From NCBI RefSeq assembly GCF_022808695.1, contig NZ_JAKZKW010000025.1:1-61467 (forward strand): a stretch of 61,467 nt of DNA, in the 5' to 3' direction. The position numbers were made by a program, and so were the translations under genes. This document shows, in pieces, positions 53,701 to 61,467 of this stretch (its first letter is position 1; the number at the start of each line of letters is the position of its first letter). Under the pieces are notes generated by a model. That model searched no databases. It was not told where the DNA came from and worked only from the letters and a program-made list of their open reading frames with translations. The DNA is from Fundidesulfovibrio soli. Lineage in GTDB: Bacteria; Desulfobacterota; Desulfovibrionia; Desulfovibrionales; Desulfovibrionaceae.

Positions 53701-54615
53701 ATGAGCCAGACGCAACTGACCCCCGGCATGGGCGCCGGAGAGATGACCGTAACCGGCGTGGCCAAGGGCTTCGGGCTCGGGCCGCTGCACAAGCAGGTGC
53801 TCTGCGACTGCTCCTTCACCCTGGAGAAGGGCAAGCTCACGGTGCTCATCGGCCCCTCGGGCTGCGGCAAGAGCACCCTGGTCAACGTGCTGGCGGGCTA
53901 CGAGGCCCCCGACGCCGGAAGCGTCCTCCTGGACGGCAAGCCCGTCTGCGAGCCGGGCCCCGACCGCCTGGTGGTCTTCCAGGAGACGGCCCTGTTCCCC
54001 TGGATGACCACCTACGAGAACGTGAGCTACGGCCCCCGCGTGCAACGCAAGATGCCCGAGGCGGAGTTCCGGCAGGAGACCATGAAGCTCCTGGATCTGG
54101 TGGGCCTGCGGGATTTCAAGGACAAGTACCCCTCGCAGCTCTCGGGCGGCATGCAGCGCCGGGCGGAGCTGGTGCGGGCCATGATCAACCAGCCCAAGGT
54201 CATGCTCATGGACGAGCCCTTCCGGGGCCTGGACGCCATGACCAGGGCCCTCATGCAGGAATACTACGTGCGCCTGTTCGAGGAGCATCGGGGCACCAAC
54301 CTCTTCGTCACCTCCGAGCTGGAGGAGGCCATCTTCCTGGCCGACAAGCTGCTCATCCTGACCAACAGGCCCGCGCGGGTGAAGAAGGTCATCGAGGTGG
54401 ACCTGCCCAGGCCGCGCGAGTTCGCCATGCTCACCTCCAAGGCCTACCAGGACTGCAAGATGGAGGCGCTGGAGCTTCTGCACGAGGAGGCCATGAAGTC
54501 CTTCGCGGCGGGGGCGGTCAACGCGGCCGACTTCCTGGAGGCCTGCTCCCAGATGGGGCAGGACCAGGCCGTGCCCTCCTGCAAGGAAGGCGCGGGCGGG
54601 GAAACCAGGCAGTAG
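53701..54615 (+). CDS. ABC transporter ATPase 2 (H-loop His replaced)
   Basis: A 304-residue nucleotide-binding subunit. Walker A GPSGCGKST, Q-loop VVFQETALFPW, signature LSGGMQRR (147-151) and Walker B LMDEP are intact, but the H-loop reads VTSELEEA with Ser205 where ATPase 1 has His. Hydrolysis at its own site should be poor. The C-terminal ~45 residues extend beyond the usual end (SQMGQDQAVPSCKEG). ATG 53701 follows AAGGAG, 12 bp after permease 2. A 90-bp gap with small GC-rich repeats precedes the BMC genes; no promoter was seen there, so read-through is likely. Confidence 0.93.
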   Translation: MSQTQLTPGMGAGEMTVTGVAKGFGLGPLHKQVLCDCSFTLEKGKLTVLIGPSGCGKSTLVNVLAGYEAPDAGSVLLDGKPVCEPGPDRLVVFQETALFPWMTTYENVSYGPRVQRKMPEAEFRQETMKLLDLVGLRDFKDKYPSQLSGGMQRRAELVRAMINQPKVMLMDEPFRGLDAMTRALMQEYYVRLFEEHRGTNLFVTSELEEAIFLADKLLILTNRPARVKKVIEVDLPRPREFAMLTSKAYQDCKMEALELLHEEAMKSFAAGAVNAADFLEACSQMGQDQAVPSCKEGAGGETRQ

Positions 54616-54704
54616 GCTCGGTAAGCCTCGCCCCACGGCTCCGCTGCGCAACGCGGGAAGCCTGAGGGGCCTCAACGCTTCGCAACCCGCCCCGGGAGGC
54701 AGCA

Positions 54705-55445
54705 ATGGCGAAATGCATCATCACCGAGGCCGACATCCTCCAGGCTGCCGCGACCGGCCGGAAACTCCTTGTCGCGCAGGGCTGCGAGTGCATCGTCACG
54801 GACCAGGCCCGCGACCGGGCCCTGGAGCTTGGCGTGGCCCTGCCCGGAGAGTGCGACGCCAGAGCCCCGGCCGCTTCGGCCGCGCAGGCTGCGGCTCCGG
54901 GCGTGGCCGAGGCTTCGTCCGGCGCGGGCATGGGTCCTCTGGTCAGCCAGCTGGTGCGGGCTGTGTGCGCCAAGCTGCCCCCGGGTTCGGACGCGGCGGA
55001 GGTGGAGCGGCTGGTGCGCGGCGCGGTGGCCGCGCGCATGCCGTCCCATCCAGGCGGGGCGGGCGGGGCGGCCGCTCCCGAACCGGCCGGGCAGAGCGCG
55101 GCCACATTCTGCGAGGGTGGGGTCCGCTTCATTGAGGCCGCCAGGCTCGTCCGGCAGGGCGGCAAGGCGGCGGACGTTCCCGGCCAGGCCCTGCTGGCCG
55201 AGGCCCTGGGCTCCCCGGGCGAGGCCGCGCTGGCCGCGGGCTATCTGGCCTGGGAGCGGGCCTCGTTCAGCCGCGAGGTGGACGCGGCCGAGCTGGGCGT
55301 GGTCATCGAGGGCGAGCTGCACCTGACAGTTGGCGGCAGAACCATCATCGGCAAGCCCGGGGACATGGTCTATCTGCCCAAGGGCGCGAAAGTCCTCTAC
55401 AGCACGCCGTCGCGGGTGATGATGGCCTGCGTCAACGCGCACTGA
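54705..55445 (+). CDS. eutQ: EutQ-like protein (acetate kinase/cupin)
   Basis: A 246-residue EutQ homolog. Residues 1-45 ([20 protein letters not shown] ... [12 protein letters not shown]) match the N-terminal segment found in several microcompartment proteins. An Ala/Gly-rich linker follows, and the C-terminal cupin (about 185-246) has [20 protein letters not shown] and [16 protein letters not shown]. EutQ of Salmonella has acetate kinase activity and helps shell assembly. As no AckA is in the window, EutQ could make ATP from acetyl phosphate here. ATG 54705 follows GGGAGG. Confidence 0.87.
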   Translation: MAKCIITEADILQAAATGRKLLVAQGCECIVTDQARDRALELGVALPGECDARAPAASAAQAAAPGVAEASSGAGMGPLVSQLVRAVCAKLPPGSDAAEVERLVRGAVAARMPSHPGGAGGAAAPEPAGQSAATFCEGGVRFIEAARLVRQGGKAADVPGQALLAEALGSPGEAALAAGYLAWERASFSREVDAAELGVVIEGELHLTVGGRTIIGKPGDMVYLPKGAKVLYSTPSRVMMACVNAH

Positions 55446-55462
55446 CAGGCCGGGCCGCAACC

Positions 55463-56464
55463 ATGAACATCCTCGACCGCTGCATCCGCGCCTGCCGGGA
55501 GAACCCCGGGGTGGTCGCCTTCCCGGACAGCCTGGACCAGCGCGTGCTGGCCGCCGCCGCCCGCCTGAAGGAGGAGGGCCTGGCCGAGCCGGTGCTCATG
55601 CACTCCCCCTTCGCGGTGCGCGAGAAGCTGCGCAAGGCCCGCCTGAACCCCGCCGGCCTGACCGTGGTGGACCACGCCGGTCCCGAACTGCTGCGGCGCA
55701 ACACCGAGGAATTCCTGGCAATCCGTGAGCAAAAGGGCAAGCCCGTGAGCCCCGAGGTCGCGGAGGCGGCCATGCGCTGCCCCCTGGCCGCGTCGGCCAT
55801 GATGGTGCGCCGGGGCGAGGTGGAGGTCGGCGTGGGCGGGAACCTCTCCTCCACGGCGGACATGCTCCGGGCCGGGCTGGCCATCCTGCCCAGAAAACCC
55901 GGCATCAAGACCGTCTCCAGCTTTTTCCTGATGATCTCGCCGGACGGCGAGCGCCGCTTCGTCTTCGCGGACTGCGCCGTGGTGCCCGAGCCCACGGCCG
56001 AGATCCTGGCTGACATCGCCGTATCCTCGGCGGGCATGGCCCGCACGCTGCTCGGCGAAGACCCCAGGGTGGCCATGCTCTCCTTCTCCACCAAGGGCAG
56101 CGCCGAGCATCCCCGCGCGGCCATGGTGCGCGAGGCCGTTGAGCTGGCCAGCCAGCGCGCCCCGGACGTGGCCATCGACGGCGAGCTGCAGTTCGACGCG
56201 GCCTCCCTGCCCGAGGTGGCGGCCCTCAAGGCCCCGGGAAGCATCCTGGGCGGGCGGGCCAACGTGTTCGTGTTCCCGTCCCTGGAGGCCGGGAACATTG
56301 GCTACAAGCTGGTGGAGCGGCTGGCGGGCTATACCGCGCTGGGCCCGTTCCTCCAGGGATTCGAGGGCGGCTGGCACGACCTCTCCCGAGGGTGCAGCGC
56401 CAAGGACATCTACACTGTCGCGGTGATCGGGCTGTGCCTGCGCAGAGGGACCCTGCCCCAATAG
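55463..56464 (+). CDS. eutD: Phosphate acetyltransferase (EutD/Pta)
   Basis: A 333-residue PTA_PTB-family enzyme, the usual single-domain length, converting acetyl-CoA and phosphate to acetyl phosphate and CoA. Marks are [20 protein letters not shown], the [18 protein letters not shown] region, [29 protein letters not shown] and [10 protein letters not shown]. It takes the place of PduL used by many microcompartments. It starts 17 bp after eutQ with a weak ribosome site. Confidence 0.94.
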   Translation: MNILDRCIRACRENPGVVAFPDSLDQRVLAAAARLKEEGLAEPVLMHSPFAVREKLRKARLNPAGLTVVDHAGPELLRRNTEEFLAIREQKGKPVSPEVAEAAMRCPLAASAMMVRRGEVEVGVGGNLSSTADMLRAGLAILPRKPGIKTVSSFFLMISPDGERRFVFADCAVVPEPTAEILADIAVSSAGMARTLLGEDPRVAMLSFSTKGSAEHPRAAMVREAVELASQRAPDVAIDGELQFDAASLPEVAALKAPGSILGGRANVFVFPSLEAGNIGYKLVERLAGYTALGPFLQGFEGGWHDLSRGCSAKDIYTVAVIGLCLRRGTLPQ

Positions 56465-56512
56465 GGAACGCGGAAGGGCTGCGCCAAACCAGTTGCATCA
56501 AGGAGGCTTCGC

Positions 56513-56797
56513 ATGGATTCGATGGACGCATTGGGCATGATCGAGACACGGGGGCTGACCGCGCTCATCGAGGCGGCGGACGCCATGGTCAAGGCGGCGA
56601 GGGTGCAGTTGGTGGGCTACCAGCAGATCGGCGGCGGCCTGGTGACCGCGCTGGTGCGCGGCGACGTGGCCGCCTGCAAGGCAGCCACCGACGCCGGGGC
56701 CGCGGCGGCCAAGCGCGTGGGCGAGGTGATCGCGGTGCATGTGATCCCGCGTCCCCACGGCGACCTGGAAGACATCTTCCCCCTGAAGCGCAAATAG
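56513..56797 (+). CDS. eutM: BMC hexameric shell protein, EutM-like (copy 1)
   Basis: A 94-residue single-domain BMC shell protein, very close to Eut[41 protein letters not shown], and [12 protein letters not shown]. Hexamers tile the shell facets; the loop QIGGG lines the central pore for small molecules. ATG 56513 follows AAGGAGG; an internal ATG at 56522 aligns with the start of copy 2. About 88% identical to the protein at 59206. Confidence 0.96.
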   Translation: MDSMDALGMIETRGLTALIEAADAMVKAARVQLVGYQQIGGGLVTALVRGDVAACKAATDAGAAAAKRVGEVIAVHVIPRPHGDLEDIFPLKRK

Positions 56798-56818
56798 CGG
56801 GCCGGAGCGGGAGACAGC

Positions 56819-58177
56819 ATGGGCATGCCACCAACCAGCGGCGTCATGGGCACGCTGCTCGACGCGGTCCGCGGGGCCGGTGTCGTGGGCGAGGGCGGGG
56901 CCGGGTTTCCGGCCCACGTCAAGTACGACACGCGCGCGGGGGTGGTGATCGCCAACGGCTGCGAATGTGAGCCCCTGCTCTACACGGACCAGCACCTGAT
57001 GCGCACCCGCGCCGGGGAGATAGCCCGGGCGCTGCGGGAGGTCATGGCCGCCGTGGGCGCGGAGCGCGGCGTGGTGGCCATCAAGGCCAAGTACGCGGAC
57101 GTGGCCCGCGCCCTGGAAGGCCCCTGCTCCGGGGCGGGGCTGGAGCTGGCCCTGCTGGATAACTTCTACCCCGCCGGGGACGAGCACATCCTGGTGCACG
57201 AGGTCACGGGCAGGACCATCCCGCCCCTGGGCCTGCCCAAGGACGTGGACGCCCTGGTGGCCAATGTGGGCACGCTGGCCTCGGTGAGCCAGGCCCTGGA
57301 CGGGCTGCCGGTCACGCGCAAGGCGCTCACGGTTACGGGCGAGGTGGCTCGGCCCTGCGTGCTGGAAGCGCCGCTCGGAACCAGCCTGGCCGAGATCCTG
57401 GACTTTTGCGGCGGCCCGGCCACGGGCGACCCCGTGTTCCTGCTGGGCGGGCCCATGATGGGCCGCTTCCTGGAGGACCGGGGGGCCCTGGCCGAGGCGG
57501 TGGTCACCAAAACCTCGGGCGGGCTGATCGTGCTGCCGCGCGGCCACTTCCTGCACGAGGCCGCCACGCTCACGCCCGAGGTCATGCGCAGGCGGGCGGC
57601 CACGGCCTGCATCCAGTGCCGCTACTGCACGGACCTCTGCCCCCGCTATCTGGTGGGCCACTCCTTCGAGACCCACCGGGTGATGAAGGCCTTCGGCGCG
57701 GGTCTGGAGTCGGCCCAGGGCGCGGAGCAGGCCCTGCTCTGCTGCGAGTGCGGGGTCTGCGAGTTGTTCAGCTGTCCCATGCGGCTCTCGCCAAGGCGCA
57801 TCAACGCCCTGTTCAAGGCGGCCTTCCGGGAGCGCGGCGTGAGCTATCAGGGCCCGCGCGAGGTCCGCCCGGCGCAGGCCGCTCTGCGCCCCTACCGCAA
57901 GATACCGGCCTCGCGCCTGGCCTCCAAGACCGGCCTGGCCCCCTACATGGACATTCACCCGGAGTTCGCGGGCCTGTTCACGCCCGGCGAGGTGCGCATC
58001 CCCCTGCGCCAGCACATCGGCGCACCGGCCGTGGCCGTGGTCGCGCCCGGCGACAGGGTGGCCGTGGGCGACCTGCTGGGCGAGATCCCCGAGGGCGCGC
58101 TGGGCGCCCGCATCCACGCCTCCATCGGCGGGGTGGTCACGGAAACCGGCACATCCGTCGTGGTCAAAGGAGCCTGA
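56819..58177 (+). CDS. pduS: PduS-like RnfC-domain Fe-S flavoprotein
   Basis: A 452-residue protein of the PduS/RnfC-like family. The N-terminal half has GVVGEGGAGFPAHVKYDTRA and VIANGCECEPLLYTDQHLM (flavin/NADH-binding RnfC region). Two [4Fe-4S] motifs follow: CIQCRYCTDLCPRY and CCECGVCELFSCP. The C-terminal part has a SLBB/biotinyl-like region. In Pdu compartments PduS reduces cobalamin; here the lyase is a radical enzyme without B12, so the role is more likely NADH reoxidation or electron passage across the shell. It ends 1 bp before the PduT-like gene. Confidence 0.92.
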   Translation: MGMPPTSGVMGTLLDAVRGAGVVGEGGAGFPAHVKYDTRAGVVIANGCECEPLLYTDQHLMRTRAGEIARALREVMAAVGAERGVVAIKAKYADVARALEGPCSGAGLELALLDNFYPAGDEHILVHEVTGRTIPPLGLPKDVDALVANVGTLASVSQALDGLPVTRKALTVTGEVARPCVLEAPLGTSLAEILDFCGGPATGDPVFLLGGPMMGRFLEDRGALAEAVVTKTSGGLIVLPRGHFLHEAATLTPEVMRRRAATACIQCRYCTDLCPRYLVGHSFETHRVMKAFGAGLESAQGAEQALLCCECGVCELFSCPMRLSPRRINALFKAAFRERGVSYQGPREVRPAQAALRPYRKIPASRLASKTGLAPYMDIHPEFAGLFTPGEVRIPLRQHIGAPAVAVVAPGDRVAVGDLLGEIPEGALGARIHASIGGVVTETGTSVVVKGA

Positions 58178-58178
58178 A

Positions 58179-58736
58179 GTGAAGCCGAATCTCCAGGCCG
58201 TGGGCATGATCGAGTTCAACTCCATCGCTGCGGGCATCGAGGCGGCCGACGCCATGCTCAAGGCGGCCAGCGTCTCGCCGCTTTTGATGAAGACCATCTG
58301 CCCGGGCAAGTTCGTGGCCTCGGTGCACGCGGACGTGGCCTCGGTGCGGGCCTCGGTGGAGGCCGGGCTGGCCATGGGCGCGGACTCGGCCGTGGACCAC
58401 TTCGTGATCCCGAACATCGCCCCGGAGGTGGTCCTGGCCCTGTCCTGCTCCGTGGAGATCGCCCACGGCACCGCCCTGGGGATCATCGAGACCTTTTCGG
58501 CGGCCTCGGCCATCGTGGCGGCGGACACCGCCGTGAAGGCCGCCGGGGTGCACCTGCTGGAGGTGCGCCTGGCCATGGGCCTGGGCGGCAAGGCCCTGTG
58601 TCTGTTCACCGGCTCCGTGGCCGAGGTGCAGGCCTCCGCCTCCGCCGGGTCGGCGGCCGTGTCGGCTTCGGGGCTGCTGGTGCGCAGCGTGGTCATCCCC
58701 GGGCTGTCCCCCGAACTTCTGCCCTACATCCTGTGA
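58179..58736 (+). CDS. pduT: Tandem-domain BMC-T shell protein, PduT-like
   Basis: A 185-residue protein with two BMC domains (about 6-95 and 98-183) that forms pseudo-hexameric trimers. It shares TICPGKF and the overall pattern of PduT. The Cys that binds the [4Fe-4S] cluster in the pore of PduT (Cys108, after ETWSVAA) is Ala111 here in ETFSAASA. The remaining Cys (41, 90, 141) are elsewhere. The start is GTG 58179 with AAAGGAG. Adjacent to the PduS-like gene, as in Pdu loci. Confidence 0.9.
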   Translation: MKPNLQAVGMIEFNSIAAGIEAADAMLKAASVSPLLMKTICPGKFVASVHADVASVRASVEAGLAMGADSAVDHFVIPNIAPEVVLALSCSVEIAHGTALGIIETFSAASAIVAADTAVKAAGVHLLEVRLAMGLGGKALCLFTGSVAEVQASASAGSAAVSASGLLVRSVVIPGLSPELLPYIL

Positions 58737-58747
58737 GGAGGCTGCCA

Positions 58748-59146
58748 GTGGCATCAGATGATCGCGAGAGCTTGAACGGCGACGCCCTGGGTTTCGTGGA
58801 GACCTTCGGCCTGATCGCCGCCGTGGAGGTGGCCGACGCAATGGGCAAGGCGGCCAGGGTGCGGGTGAAGTCCGTGTGCAACGCGGACGCCGGGCTGCTG
58901 TGCGTGGTCTGCGAGGGCGACCTCGCGGCCTGCAGGGCGGCGGTGGACGCGGGCCGGGCCTCCGCCGAGCGCCTGGGGGGCTACGTGACCAGCAACCTCA
59001 TCGCCCGGCCCTGGGACGACACCGGGGAGCTCATCACCCGGCATGTGGGCTCCATGTTCAGGCAGGCCGCGAAGCAGGCATCATCCGGGAAAACCGCGAA
59101 GCAGGCCCCGGCCGTGAAGGGCAAACCCGGGGGCAAGGCGCGCTAG
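58748..59146 (+). CDS. EutK-like BMC shell protein with basic C-terminal tail
   Basis: A 132-residue protein with one BMC domain (about 10-98) most like Eut[29 protein letters not shown] and [12 protein letters not shown]. EutK has a C-terminal helix-turn-helix domain; here there is only a Lys/Ala/Gly-rich tail ([13 protein letters not shown] ... KGKPGGKAR). GTG 58748 is chosen because GAGGAGG lies directly upstream and the BMC domain begins shortly after. Confidence 0.85.
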   Translation: MASDDRESLNGDALGFVETFGLIAAVEVADAMGKAARVRVKSVCNADAGLLCVVCEGDLAACRAAVDAGRASAERLGGYVTSNLIARPWDDTGELITRHVGSMFRQAAKQASSGKTAKQAPAVKGKPGGKAR

Positions 59147-59205
59147 GGCCGGGGACCGCCCGGAGTCCCTTCCGCAGTGACCGCAACCCAGCAAGGAGAA
59201 CGACC

Positions 59206-59481
59206 ATGGACGCACTGGGCATGATCGAGACCAAGGGCATGACCGCGCTCATCGAAGCGGCCGACGCCATGACCAAGGCCGCCCGCGTGGAGCTGGTGGG
59301 CTACGAGCGCATCGGCGGCGGCCTGGTGACCGCGCTGGTGCGCGGCGACGTGGCCGCCTGCAAGGCCGCCACGGACGCAGGGGCCGCCGCCGCGCAGCGC
59401 GTGGGCGAGGTGGTCGCCGTGCACGTGATCCCGCGTCCCCACGGCGACCTCGAGGGCATCTTCCCCATAACCCGGAAATAA
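59206..59481 (+). CDS. eutM: BMC hexameric shell protein, EutM-like (copy 2)
   Basis: A 91-residue EutM-like hexamer former ([20 protein letters not shown]; pore loop RIGGG in place of QIGGG). It is about 88% identical to the protein at 56513, and the charged Arg next to the pore may tune selectivity for anions. ATG 59206 follows AAGGAG. Confidence 0.96.
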   Translation: MDALGMIETKGMTALIEAADAMTKAARVELVGYERIGGGLVTALVRGDVAACKAATDAGAAAAQRVGEVVAVHVIPRPHGDLEGIFPITRK

Positions 59482-59525
59482 CCAGGCAGGCCGCCGGGCA
59501 CGTGCCGGCGCGCGGGAGAAATCGC

Positions 59526-59810
59526 ATGGAACTGGGCAAGGTGGTCGGACAGGTGGTGTCCACGGTGCGCGATCCGGGTTTGCCGAACCTGACGTTCCTG
59601 CTGGTGGACGTGATGGACGCCCAGGGCAAGGTCACCCGGCCCGCCCAGGTGGCGGCTGACGTCCTGGGGGCGGGCGAGGGCGAGGTGGTGCTGCTGGTCC
59701 GGGGCAGTTCGGCCCGGATGGTGGTGGACGCCAGAACGCCGCTGGACCTCTCGGTGATCGGCATCGTGGACCAGGTCTGCTCGCGCGAGACAATGTTCTA
59801 CAAAAAGTAA
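59526..59810 (+). CDS. eutN: BMC pentameric vertex protein (EutN/CcmL family)
   Basis: A 94-residue EutN/CcmL protein that forms the pentamers capping shell vertices: MELGKVVGQVVSTVRDPGL, the central AADVLGAGEGEVVLLVRGSSAR, and IVDQV near the C terminus. Only one vertex gene is seen in the window. ATG 59526 follows GGGAGAA. Confidence 0.95.
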   Translation: MELGKVVGQVVSTVRDPGLPNLTFLLVDVMDAQGKVTRPAQVAADVLGAGEGEVVLLVRGSSARMVVDARTPLDLSVIGIVDQVCSRETMFYKK

Positions 59811-59831
59811 TCCCAGCTGAAGGCGGTGGCC

Positions 59832-61250
59832 ATGCGCAGCGAAGAGATAGAACGGATTGTCGACGAGGTGCTCAGGCAGCTCGGCCGGACTGCGGCGGCG
59901 GTGGAGCCCCGCGCCCCGAAGCCGGGCGACTGGGGCGTGTTCGAGCGCCTGGAGGACGCGGTGGCCGCGGCCGAGGCGGCCCACCTGCGCCTGGATTCCC
60001 TGGCCCTGCGCGAGCGCGTGGTGCTGGCCGTGCGCCGCGCCGCCCGCTCCAACGCGCGGCGCCTGGCGGAGATGGCCGTGGACGAGACCGGCATGGGCCG
60101 CATCGAGGACAAGGTCAAAAAGAACCTCCTGGTGGCTGACCGCACCCCCGGCCCCGAGATCCTCTCGCCCAGCGCCATCACCGGAGACATGGGCCTGACC
60201 CTGGTGGAGAACGCGGCCTGGGGCGTGATCGCCTCGGTGACGCCCTCCACCAACCCGGCGGCCACCGTCATCAACAACTCCATCAGCATGATCTCGGGCG
60301 GCAACGCCGTGGTCTTCGCCCCGCATCCCGGAGCCAAGCGCACCACGCAGGAGGCCATCCGGATACTCAACCGGGCCGTGCACGAGGAAACCGGGATCGA
60401 CAACCTGATGACCTGCGTCAAGGAGCCCACCATCGACGCCGCGCGCCAGCTGTTCACCTGGCCGGGCATCGACCTGCTGGTGGTCACCGGGGGCGAGGCC
60501 GTGGTCGAGGCGGCCCGCAAGACCACCAACAAGCGCCTGATCGCCGCCGGGGCGGGCAACCCCCCCGTAGTGGTGGACGAGACGGCGGACCTGGCCCGCG
60601 CGGCAAGGGGCATCTACGACGGGGCCTCCTTCGACAACAACATCGTCTGCGCCGACGAGAAGGAGATCATCGTGGTGGAGGCCGTGGCCGAGGCCCTCAA
60701 GCGCGAGCTGGCGGGCGTGGGCGCGGTGGAGATCAGCCGGGAGCAGGCCGAGGCCGTGGCCAGGGCCGTGATGCTCGACTACCCCGGCCCCAAGTGCCGC
60801 CCCAACCCCAAGTGGGTGGGCCGCGACGCGGCGGAGCTGGCCAGGGCCGGAGGCTTCTCCGTACCGGACTCCTGCCGCCTGCTGTTCGTTGATGTGGGCA
60901 GGGAGGTGGACCACGTGTTCGCCCGCGTGGAGCAGATGATGCCGCTCTTGCCGCTCCTGCGCGCTCGCGACTTCGCCGAGGCCATGGAGTGGTCCGTGCT
61001 GCTGGAGCGGGGCCTGCGGCACACGGCGGGCTTGTATTCCCGTGACATCGAGCACATGGACGCCCTGGCCCGGCGCATGAACACCAGCCTGTTCGTGAAG
61101 AACGGGCCCCACGTGGCGGGCCTGGGCGCTGGCGGCGAGGGGTGGACCTCCATGACCATCTCCACCCCCACCGGCGAGGGCGTCACCAACGCCCGGACCT
61201 TCGTGCGCCTGCGCCGCTGCACGCTGGTGGGCAGCTTCAGGATAGTGTGA
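59832..61250 (+). CDS. CoA-acylating aldehyde dehydrogenase (PduP/EutE-like)
   Basis: A 472-residue enzyme converting acetaldehyde, CoA and NAD+ to acetyl-CoA. The first 19 residues (MRSEEIERIVDEVLRQLGR) form an amphipathic helix typical of encapsulation peptides, followed by a flexible Pro/Ala linker. The catalytic Cys273 is in SFDNNIVCADEKEII. The NAD site is marked by VTPSTNPAATVINN and ISGGNAVVFAPHPGAK. It would consume the acetaldehyde made by IslA within the shell. ATG 59832 is chosen over the in-frame GTG at 59826 because GAAGG sits 8 bases away. Confidence 0.95.
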   Translation: MRSEEIERIVDEVLRQLGRTAAAVEPRAPKPGDWGVFERLEDAVAAAEAAHLRLDSLALRERVVLAVRRAARSNARRLAEMAVDETGMGRIEDKVKKNLLVADRTPGPEILSPSAITGDMGLTLVENAAWGVIASVTPSTNPAATVINNSISMISGGNAVVFAPHPGAKRTTQEAIRILNRAVHEETGIDNLMTCVKEPTIDAARQLFTWPGIDLLVVTGGEAVVEAARKTTNKRLIAAGAGNPPVVVDETADLARAARGIYDGASFDNNIVCADEKEIIVVEAVAEALKRELAGVGAVEISREQAEAVARAVMLDYPGPKCRPNPKWVGRDAAELARAGGFSVPDSCRLLFVDVGREVDHVFARVEQMMPLLPLLRARDFAEAMEWSVLLERGLRHTAGLYSRDIEHMDALARRMNTSLFVKNGPHVAGLGAGGEGWTSMTISTPTGEGVTNARTFVRLRRCTLVGSFRIV

Positions 61251-61253
61251 GCC

Positions 61254-61467
61254 ATGACTCTCGACTGGGACCAACTCCAGGCGCGCCTTGACGCCGCCGC
61301 CGCCATCCTGAACCGGGAGGAGCCGGTTACGGTGAGCGGTCCCCTGAGCGTGGGCGTGGACCTGGGCACCGCCGACGTGGTGCTCATGGTCCTGGACGCC
61401 TCCGGGGAGCCGGTGGCCGCGTTCCTGGAGTGGGCCGAGGTGGTGCGCGACGGCGTGGTGGTGGACT
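61254..61467 (+). CDS. eutJ: EutJ-like chaperone (partial, runs off the window)
   Basis: The first 71 codons of a protein with the actin/Hsp70-like ATP-binding start SVGVDLGTADVVLMVLDASG preceded by a ~30-residue N-terminal helix, as in EutJ. EutJ is a predicted chaperone of ethanolamine-type compartments. It starts 3 bp after the dehydrogenase stop. The operon clearly continues beyond the window. Confidence 0.85.
   Translation, partial: MTLDWDQLQARLDAAAAILNREEPVTVSGPLSVGVDLGTADVVLMVLDASGEPVAAFLEWAEVVRDGVVVD

Noticed and set aside
1-61467. tRNA genes
   Set aside because: No TTCGA arm with matching acceptor stem was noticed, including after the 5S gene. A covariance-model scan was not possible, so this is a weak negative.

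Overview
The window looks like chromosomal DNA of a high-GC, anaerobic, sulfidogenic deltaproteobacterium of the Desulfovibrio group. The inference rests on gene content: an isethionate sulfite-lyase, a tungsten-type aldehyde:ferredoxin oxidoreductase, a secreted octaheme cytochrome, a molybdenum-hydroxylase maturation cluster of the Desulfovibrio type, several membrane-bound or Tat-exported redox complexes, and an rRNA operon end. The species cannot be named from this sequence alone.

Layout. 1-304: 3' end of 23S rRNA, 5S rRNA and terminator. 470-10143: a YdjM-like membrane protein, then on the minus strand an AraC regulator, an arylsulfatase, a DUF2092-like lipoprotein, an Ala-rich secreted protein, an outer-membrane-like protein and an octaheme/HEAT/TPR cytochrome. 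A histidine-kinase remnant lies between the last two. 10650-17150: a large multicopper oxidase, an AT-rich gap and a GT-C-like membrane protein. 17336-19842: an AraC regulator and an Fe-S aldo/keto reductase that share a duplicated 25-bp site. 19916-22917: larC-larE-larB for nickel-pincer cofactor synthesis. 23243-30298: an arsenic resistance cluster (arsR, permease, thioredoxin-like proteins, CcdA-like protein, ACR3, arsC) and a LysR-flanked pair of Cys-rich genes. 30365-35782: an arsR-FeS-NrfD-molybdoenzyme operon. 36224-40340: N-acyltransferase, E1-like enzyme, Tat ferredoxin and AOR. 40666-43575: an IS3 remnant, a histidine phosphatase, XdhC and a broken AMP-ligase.

The right third (43702-61467) is one system for breaking down a C2 sulfonate in a bacterial microcompartment. 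The glycyl radical enzyme at 44783-47278 carries every substrate-binding and catalytic residue known for isethionate sulfite-lyase (IslA), each shifted by exactly one position, and its activase (IslB) follows. A PAS/sigma-54 activator lies between islA and a divergent cluster. That cluster has a sulfonate-type ABC transporter with one binding protein, two permeases and two ATPases, then a microcompartment operon: EutQ, phosphate acetyltransferase, two EutM-like hexamers, PduS-like and PduT-like proteins, an EutK-like shell protein, an EutN/CcmL pentamer, an acylating aldehyde dehydrogenase and EutJ (cut by the window edge).

Proposed flow: a sulfonate such as isethionate is imported by ABC transport. 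IslA cleaves it to sulfite and acetaldehyde. The aldehyde dehydrogenase makes acetyl-CoA inside the shell. Phosphate acetyltransferase, and perhaps EutQ, give acetyl phosphate, acetate and ATP. Sulfite feeds respiration. Four copies of the palindrome GTTGCA-N4-TGCAAC (three perfect) flank the activator, two on each side, each pair upstream of a clear -24/-12 promoter, so both arms appear to form one regulon.
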